From positions 1-63,789 of IMG/VR virus record IMGVR_UViG_3300043395_000803: a DNA stretch of 63,789 nt, one strand, 5' to 3'. Shown piece by piece: positions 59,425 through 63,789 of this stretch (its first letter is position 1; each line of letters starts with the position of its first letter). The stretch is from a virus. Under the pieces are notes generated by a model, which saw only the letters and a program-made list of their open reading frames with translations, was not told the DNA's origin and searched no databases. Both the position numbers and the translations under genes were made by a program.

Positions 59425-60356
59425 TACGTAGTCGCTCCACCAATGAACTGTTGACGCGGCACAAACCGGATTGCAGCCTTTTCCCGGTCCTCGTCTGCTG
59501 CCAACTGCCATGCCTCTTCGTACTGAGACTTCAGGATGGGCAGGCGGTCGTAGGCATCAGGAATCTTCATGCCCATGTAGTAGGACAAGCCTGCCACCAT
59601 GCATGGGATGAACCGGAACGGGACATCTGCCACGTCCACACCCTGACCGGCATCCTGCGTCCGGCGCAGTCTCCAGTACACCAGGGTGTAGGTGGTCGAG
59701 TTGTCCGGCACCGGCCAGACTGTCACACAGGGAACCTGCGCCCAGTAGACCGTACTACCCAGAACATGGATTGCTGCCGTCGTCCCTTGCTGGCCCCGGA
59801 AGCAGTTGTACAGCGTATTGCCTGTGATGTACCCGTAGACGATGATTTCGTTGTCGATCTTGATGAACCCTTGGGCGGGCAGACCGGCAGTCGAAGACAG
59901 CGTAATCGTGGTTTCCGTGGCAGAAATCTGAGCAGGTAGCGTTGCCCCAATTGGGGAGATCATCCCGTTGTTGCGCTGCACCAGAATCTGAATCGGGCGC
60001 GAAGTGGTCAACTTGTTCGGGATCGTCGCGTAAGTGCTGATGCTAATCCGAGTGATGTTTAAATCAGCCTGATTGCTGCTGCTGTTGGCCTGCGTGCGAA
60101 TCTGATGCTCAAGCAGGTCCACCGTGTCGTTGGGCAGGGCATACGTCATCTGGTTGTAGACCAGGGTGATCGTCCCCTGCTCCATCGTCCACATGTTGAT
60201 GCCACGGTTTGCCCAGTCGGCAAAGAGCAGGTTCAGACTGCGACGGGCAGTCCGAAGATCGTAGCCCGTGCGAAGTTCTGAGCCACAACGCTCAAAGGCT
60301 TCTTCCACGACCTCAGAGAGATCGAGGTTGAATACAGCGGTGCCTGAAGTTGTCAT
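59424..60356 (-). CDS. Putative tail tube / head completion protein
   Basis: 310 residues. VVEEAFERCGSELRTGYDLR, TARRSLNLLFADWANRGINM and VDLLEHQIRTQ mark a well conserved virion protein of aquatic podoviruses whose helical front resembles head-completion or tail-tube proteins. A beta-rich middle (LPAQISATETTITLSSTAGL) may be a small surface domain. Role by recall and position. Confidence 0.6.
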   Translation of the reverse strand: MTTSGTAVFNLDLSEVVEEAFERCGSELRTGYDLRTARRSLNLLFADWANRGINMWTMEQGTITLVYNQMTYALPNDTVDLLEHQIRTQANSSSNQADLNITRISISTYATIPNKLTTSRPIQILVQRNNGMISPIGATLPAQISATETTITLSSTAGLPAQGFIKIDNEIIVYGYITGNTLYNCFRGQQGTTAAIHVLGSTVYWAQVPCVTVWPVPDNSTTYTLVYWRLRRTQDAGQGVDVADVPFRFIPCMVAGLSYYMGMKIPDAYDRLPILKSQYEEAWQLAADEDREKAAIRFVPRQQFIGGATT

Positions 60357-60357
60357 G

Positions 60358-60531
60358 TCACTTCATCTTTTTCAGCGTCTGGGCCAAACGAGCACGCTGT
60401 CCCATCTTGCCCGGAGCCTTGGCTGCTTTAGCCAACTTCTTGGCGGGGATGGTTTGACCTTCCTTGACACCAAGAGCAGAGCGCAGGGCTCCAGGCTTTT
60501 TGATGGCTTTCTGAATCCACTTCTCAGCCAT
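60358..60531 (-). CDS. Small very basic protein
   Basis: 57 residues, MAEKWIQKAIKKPGALRSAL onwards, over a quarter Lys/Arg, ending AQTLKKMK. I know close relatives in other phages, always small and basic. It may bind DNA or be packaged; function unknown. Confidence 0.65.
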   Translation of the reverse strand: MAEKWIQKAIKKPGALRSALGVKEGQTIPAKKLAKAAKAPGKMGQRARLAQTLKKMK

Positions 60532-60533
60532 GA

Positions 60534-60782
60534 TTACTTCCTTGCGGTTTTTGCCGACTGAACAAATGCTTCATCCGTTGGAGCGCCTTTTGAACCCGGC
60601 TTACGCATGCGTTCACCAGACCCTTCAGCGATGCGCTTACGCTTTGCATGAATGTTGGCATACAGACCTACCTTCCCGCCTTCGGCATATTCCGTGAAAT
60701 CCGTGTTGTCACGGCGCTTCTTGACGACCCCTTTGGGCATCTTGGCGGGGTTGATACAACCCATTCCACGACTGGCTCTCAT
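60534..60782 (-). CDS. Small basic virion-cluster protein
   Basis: 82 residues from the ATG at 60780-60782 in an ATGA overlap. MRASRGMGCINPAKMPKGVV then GLYANIHAKRKRIAEGSGER and MRKPGSKGAPTDEAF, a conserved run in many aquatic phages. Function unknown. Confidence 0.7.
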   Translation of the reverse strand: MRASRGMGCINPAKMPKGVVKKRRDNTDFTEYAEGGKVGLYANIHAKRKRIAEGSGERMRKPGSKGAPTDEAFVQSAKTARK

Positions 60783-61189
60783 ACCATCTTCCCGCGAGTC
60801 TTGCCTTTTGTGACACAACCATCAGCACGAGAAGATGCTGATCCGCCTTTGGCATATCGCCCTTCAGGAACTGTTCCACGAGTCTCGCGCTTAATTTCCG
60901 CAGCAGCCTCGCGTTGTGCAGCCTGTGCTTTTTTAGCAGCCGACGGGCTATAAGGCGGAGCCTTCTTGCCGGGCTTCATGTCTTTTGCACCTTCTGCGGC
61001 CTTGTTGTATGCGGCTAAAGCAGCACGTCCAGAAGGCGTGTAATCCTCATAGCCAAAATACTCTGGCCGTTTGCGGTAGGCAATAAGTTCCTCTGCCTCT
61101 GCAACATCTTTAGGCTTACCCTCATCCGGCATTGGGGGCTCACCCATTTCGGCGCGGTAAACGCCGCCTTTGGCATATTTGCTCTTCAT
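60779..61189 (-). CDS. Basic protein with ADGC-KGKTRG motif
   Basis: 136 residues, Lys/Ala-rich. It ends SSRADGCVTKGKTRGKMV, the same motif that appears twice in the neighbouring gene at 61191. AYNKAAEGAKDMKPGKKAPP in the middle suggests a flexible DNA-binding tail. Function unknown. Confidence 0.65.
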   Translation of the reverse strand: MKSKYAKGGVYRAEMGEPPMPDEGKPKDVAEAEELIAYRKRPEYFGYEDYTPSGRAALAAYNKAAEGAKDMKPGKKAPPYSPSAAKKAQAAQREAAAEIKRETRGTVPEGRYAKGGSASSRADGCVTKGKTRGKMV

Positions 61190-61190
61190 T

Positions 61191-61628
61191 TCAGCACTTC
61201 CCGCCCATAGCCATCTTCACTTGCATGCCACGGGTCTTGCCACGCTGGGCGCAACCATCAGCCTGCTTGTGACCAGCGGCCAAACCGCCTGCGGCCATCT
61301 TGACTTCCATGCCGCGAGTCTTGCCCTTCTTGGCAATACCGTCGGCTTGCTTGTGACCGGCAGACAGGCCACCACGAGCCATGCCCTTCATCTCACCCAT
61401 CTCATGCTTGATCATGGACCTGGGAGCGCCCTTCTTCTTCATAAAAGCGATCTCTTTGCCAACCATCTTCTTAGATTCCATTTCGCCACCTCCGGCAAAT
61501 TTGCGGCCCTTATCGGCCTGGATGAACTCTTCCCCCACGGATTGAGGGACGCCTACTTTCTTGGCGAACTTGGGGTTGTTAGCCACCGCCGCCATGAATC
61601 TGTGCTGCTTTCCGCTTGTGCTTGGCAT
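61191..61628 (-). CDS. Basic protein with duplicated QADG-KGKTRG motif
   Basis: 145 residues. MPSTSGKQHRFMAAVANNPK, then two tandem copies near the C-terminus of AGHKQADGxAxxGKTRGMxV followed by KMAxGG, and a final Cys. The motif is common in small phage virion-cluster proteins and shared with the neighbour. Function unknown. Confidence 0.7.
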   Translation of the reverse strand: MPSTSGKQHRFMAAVANNPKFAKKVGVPQSVGEEFIQADKGRKFAGGGEMESKKMVGKEIAFMKKKGAPRSMIKHEMGEMKGMARGGLSAGHKQADGIAKKGKTRGMEVKMAAGGLAAGHKQADGCAQRGKTRGMQVKMAMGGKC

Positions 61629-61629
61629 C

Positions 61630-61884
61630 TCAACAGTTCCACGCCCGCAAGGATTTGTTAATCCTCGAATTCGGATCGTTTGCGGTCTTTTCGCTCGTCA
61701 ACTTCTTTTTCATGCCCTTCATACGGGCGCAAAAAGAGTCGCGGCGTGGACCGCCCTCCGGTTGAGGGGGTTTCAGTCCCGGCTTCCCTGGATTCGCGGC
61801 GTTGTAGGAGGCTCGCCCCTTGGCGTTCAAGCCGCCCTTGGGGTTCTTCCCTTCCTTGCGTTGCCATGCCGGGGTCTTAGCCAT
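61630..61884 (-). CDS. DUF6321-like small basic protein
   Basis: 84 residues. MAKTPAWQRKEGKNPKGGLN, AKGRASYNAANPGKPGLKPP and PRRDSFCARMKGMK match the DUF6321 layout I recall from aquatic phages. It overlaps the upstream gene by 8 bases. Function unknown. Confidence 0.7.
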   Translation of the reverse strand: MAKTPAWQRKEGKNPKGGLNAKGRASYNAANPGKPGLKPPQPEGGPRRDSFCARMKGMKKKLTSEKTANDPNSRINKSLRAWNC

Positions 61885-62158
61885 AGAACACCACTGCCGT
61901 TGTAGCGGTGCCAGATACGGTTACATGAAGGTTGGTCGAGCAGAGTACGCCCTCTCCGGGGAACGTCATGGCAAACGGAGTACCGCTTGCAAGCGTCGTG
62001 GTGGAGAAAACCGTTGTTCCGCTTGCCCCGCCGTCACGAATAACAACCGTGCCCGTAGCAGAACCGGGCGTAACAAACACACCCTTGCAACGGGTACGGT
62101 CGTTAAACACCGTGGCCGTGGCAGAAACATACCCGGCTTTAACGTCGGTTTGCATCAT
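61877..62158 (-). CDS. Small beta-rich virion protein
   Basis: 93 residues. MQTDVKAGYVSATATVFNDR, then Gly/Thr/Val-rich strands (ATGTVVIRDGGASGTTVFST). No catalytic motif. Typical of minor virion or decoration proteins near head fibres. Confidence 0.6.
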   Translation of the reverse strand: MMQTDVKAGYVSATATVFNDRTRCKGVFVTPGSATGTVVIRDGGASGTTVFSTTTLASGTPFAMTFPGEGVLCSTNLHVTVSGTATTAVVFYG

Positions 62159-62173
62159 GGTGATGCGCTCCTA

Positions 62174-62506
62174 TTAAGAGGCCGTGGTGATGGCGATCCA
62201 AGCAGCAGAACCGCGCACATAGATGCGGTCGTTGGTGGTGGTGCCGTCGGTACGCAGGTACAGCGAACCTTGAGCAGCCGTCACGGTCGGAGCGCCAGAA
62301 CCCACGAAGATGCCCAGGTTGGCCGTGGAAGAAATCTGGATTGCCGACATGCCGCCCGCAGCAGGAGCCGTGCCGCTATCAGCGGTCAGGTTACCCGTGG
62401 CAGAGACAGAAGTTGCGGTGACCGTAGTTGCGGTGACAGCGCCAGTAAGAGCACCAACAAAACCATTGGTCGAAGTTACCGGGCCGGAGAAGGTAGTGGA
62501 AGCCAT
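62174..62506 (-). CDS. Head-fibre-like protein
   Basis: 110 residues. A Thr/Val/Ala-rich stalk (GALTGAVTATTVTATSVSAT) leads to a small beta domain with GSLYLRTDGTTTNDRIYVRG and AAWIAITT, a C-terminal unit shared by many phage fibres. Located just beyond the capsid gene, it is probably a surface fibre of the head. Confidence 0.65.
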   Translation of the reverse strand: MASTTFSGPVTSTNGFVGALTGAVTATTVTATSVSATGNLTADSGTAPAAGGMSAIQISSTANLGIFVGSGAPTVTAAQGSLYLRTDGTTTNDRIYVRGSAAWIAITTAS

Positions 62507-62595
62507 GCTTCAATTCCTCAAATTGCGCTTGCTGTCTGTGAGGTCAGTCCGCCAAGCCGGTCAGCAAGCAGTTGGTGATCTTGGGACTGGTGTGT

Positions 62596-63204
62596 TTATA
62601 CACCGGGGGTCGGGTTGGGGTCAACGAGTTTGTTGGACTTCTTGAGGTTCTCCATCTGGGTAATCACCCGTAGATTCCATGGCACGTGCAGTCCGCAAAC
62701 CTCTGGGCTAATCAAAGGGACAATGTGATCCACAACGTACCGCTCCCCCGTTACCTGCGTTAGCCTAACCGCTTGGACATACAACTGCCGCATGGTGGCA
62801 CGTTCTTCCTTGGTTATCCATGGAGGAGTGGCGTTTCTATGCCGCCGCTTACGTACGTTGTTTAACGTGTTGTAGTACTCTGGGTTGGTGCGCTTGTGCT
62901 TACTCTTGTATTGACGTTTCTCTTGATCGGGGCGGGCGTTAGCACGGGCAACCACCACCTCCTTGTTGCGTTCGTAATACTCCCGCTTGGCCTTCTGTCC
63001 GGCCTCCGACTGGTTGTACTGGCGGAAGTACTCTGCACGGGTTTGGTTGCCCTTCTCCCACTCCACCTTCAGGCATCCCACGCAGGCTCCCTTGGTTTTG
63101 CGTGGGGCAATGTGCCCGTGCTTGCAGGGCTCCCCAGTGAAGTAGTACTTGGCCCCCGTGGCCTTGGCTTCGGCGCGGGTCTTGGGTAGGTTGGTGATGT
63201 CCAT
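62596..63204 (-). CDS. HNH homing-type endonuclease
   Basis: 202 residues from the ATG at 63202-63204 after AGGAG. YFTGEPCKHGHIAPR with GACVGCLKVEWEKGN forms a zinc-binding front, a basic helical linker follows, and RYVVDHIVPLISPEVCGLHV with NLRVITQMENLKKSN is the HNH core. It is inserted next to the capsid gene, downstream of the capsid terminator. Confidence 0.88.
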   Translation of the reverse strand: MDITNLPKTRAEAKATGAKYYFTGEPCKHGHIAPRKTKGACVGCLKVEWEKGNQTRAEYFRQYNQSEAGQKAKREYYERNKEVVVARANARPDQEKRQYKSKHKRTNPEYYNTLNNVRKRRHRNATPPWITKEERATMRQLYVQAVRLTQVTGERYVVDHIVPLISPEVCGLHVPWNLRVITQMENLKKSNKLVDPNPTPGV

Positions 63205-63240
63205 GTGGGCTCCTGATATACGATACGGGTAATCATAGCC

Positions 63241-63269
63241 CAAAGAAAAGGGGGGCGCAAGCCCCCCTT
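63241..63269 (-). terminator. Strong intrinsic terminator after the capsid gene
   Basis: Minus strand: a 9-bp perfect stem AAGGGGGGC/GCCCCCCTT with a TTGC loop (63269-63248), then TTCTTTG. It lies 18 bases after the capsid stop codon and should end the highly expressed head transcript. Its tail resembles that of the structured RNA terminator at 21777. Confidence 0.88.
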
Positions 63270-63287
63270 CTCAACACCGTTTCGGTA

Positions 63288-63789
63288 TCAGGCTCCGGGG
63301 GAACCGAAGATACCGAGCGGATCAGAAACGCCAAACGAGTAGCGTTCACGAGCCTTGTAACGGGCGTTGCCGGTATCGAAGTCTCCGTCCATGGAAGTAC
63401 TCATGGGAGTACGGATGAAGTGCTTCAGACCGTTGGGCACGTCCGTGGTCAGGAACCAAGCGTTGGTGTCCGTCAACCAGTGGTTGATCGTGTAACCCTC
63501 GGGGATCGAGCCGTTGTTCTTCAGCGCGTTGATGTCGTTGTCGGCGGTCGCCACGCGGAGTTCGGTCTCCAACAGACGGGTCGCAACGAATTGCAGTGAA
63601 GGCGGAACAATCAGTTTCCGAGGCTTGGCAGCGATCAGCAGACCACGTTCGTCCGTCCACGCTGCGATTTGAATCACGGCGTTTTCAAGGGACGTTTCGT
63701 TGAGGTCAGCACCCACGGTCGGGCGGTTGCTGTTGGTGCCACCAGAGATCAGCGGATGCGCCGTCGAGAACAGGCTCACACCGTCGCCG
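63288..63789 (-). CDS. Major capsid protein, C-terminal part (cut by contig end)
   Basis: Continues the capsid frame from the window start: 502 bases to the stop codon, including 329 bases duplicated at 1-329. Visible text includes LFSTAHPLISGGTNSNRPTV, LETELRVATADNDINALKN and MSTSMDGDFDTGNARYKARE, typical of phage capsid C-terminal domains, ending GIFGSPGA. Joined with 1-736 the protein has 302 residues. Confidence 0.85.
   Translation of the reverse strand, partial: GDGVSLFSTAHPLISGGTNSNRPTVGADLNETSLENAVIQIAAWTDERGLLIAAKPRKLIVPPSLQFVATRLLETELRVATADNDINALKNNGSIPEGYTINHWLTDTNAWFLTTDVPNGLKHFIRTPMSTSMDGDFDTGNARYKARERYSFGVSDPLGIFGSPGA
63461..63789. repeat. Terminal direct repeat, right copy (circular overlap)
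   Basis: Matches bases 1-329 with five synonymous differences. See the left copy. Confidence 0.95.

Noticed and set aside
1-63789. CRISPR array, integrase or lysogeny module
   Set aside because: The tandem repeats found are coding repeats without spacers, and no integrase, excisionase or CI/Cro-type pair was recognised; the LexA-like protein alone does not show lysogeny.

Overview
The window looks like one complete genome of a tailed dsDNA bacteriophage, probably podovirus-like, linearised inside its major capsid gene. The first 329 bases recur as the last 329 bases with five differences, so the contig closes into a circle (circularly permuted or terminally redundant genome). Portal, both terminase subunits, scaffold, capsid protein, tail fibre, endolysin and holin are all present. 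I see no sheath, long-tail tape measure, integrase, rRNA or tRNA. The GC-rich codons and small proteins of the 'RDxIIRLAREAG' and 'HTPGPW' types suggest a betaproteobacterial (Burkholderiales-like) host. The structural proteins resemble those I know from uncultured freshwater and marine phages. Host and habitat are inference.

Minus-strand late block, read from 10252 down to 1 and then on from 63789 to 27780: small terminase, a LexA-type winged-helix protein, large terminase, portal, a 2-oxoglutarate/Fe(II) oxygenase, a GlcNAc-transferase-family enzyme, a small protein, a GroES-like co-chaperonin, scaffold, a conserved protein, a putative decoration protein and the capsid protein (split by the contig ends, with a strong terminator after it). 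Next come an HNH nuclease, a head-fibre-like protein, a run of small Lys/Gly-rich proteins, connector and tail proteins, repeat-rich fibres, an S74-chaperone fibre, a lysis cassette, tail proteins, a 1221-residue protein with a long Thr-Val-Thr-Pro repeat, and finally a 3091-residue polyvalent protein that is probably carried in the virion.

Early/middle block, 10440-27767. Plus-strand runs of small genes (10440-14732 and 18623-21539) flank a minus-strand replication operon (18511-14707: ParB-like protein, HNH nuclease, SF2 helicase, Toprim primase) with a good sigma70-like promoter. A structured RNA candidate with its own promoter, operator-like palindrome and U-tract terminator lies at 21777-21929. 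A minus-strand pair (RusA resolvase, PP-loop sulfotransferase-like enzyme) faces a plus-strand recombination operon (PD-(D/E)XK nuclease, DUF1071/Sak3 annealing protein, SSB, Ref-like nuclease) across a divergent promoter with a 9-bp inverted repeat.

The most unusual points are: (1) the overlapping oxygenase and PF11397-type glycosyltransferase pair, which mirrors the two-step hydroxyproline-GlcNAc chemistry of eukaryotic Skp1; (2) the pseudoknot-capable RNA; (3) a near-identical palindrome at three gene-block borders that supplies the Asn-stop end of three unrelated genes; (4) five free-standing homing-type endonucleases of three families; (5) the giant polyvalent protein.
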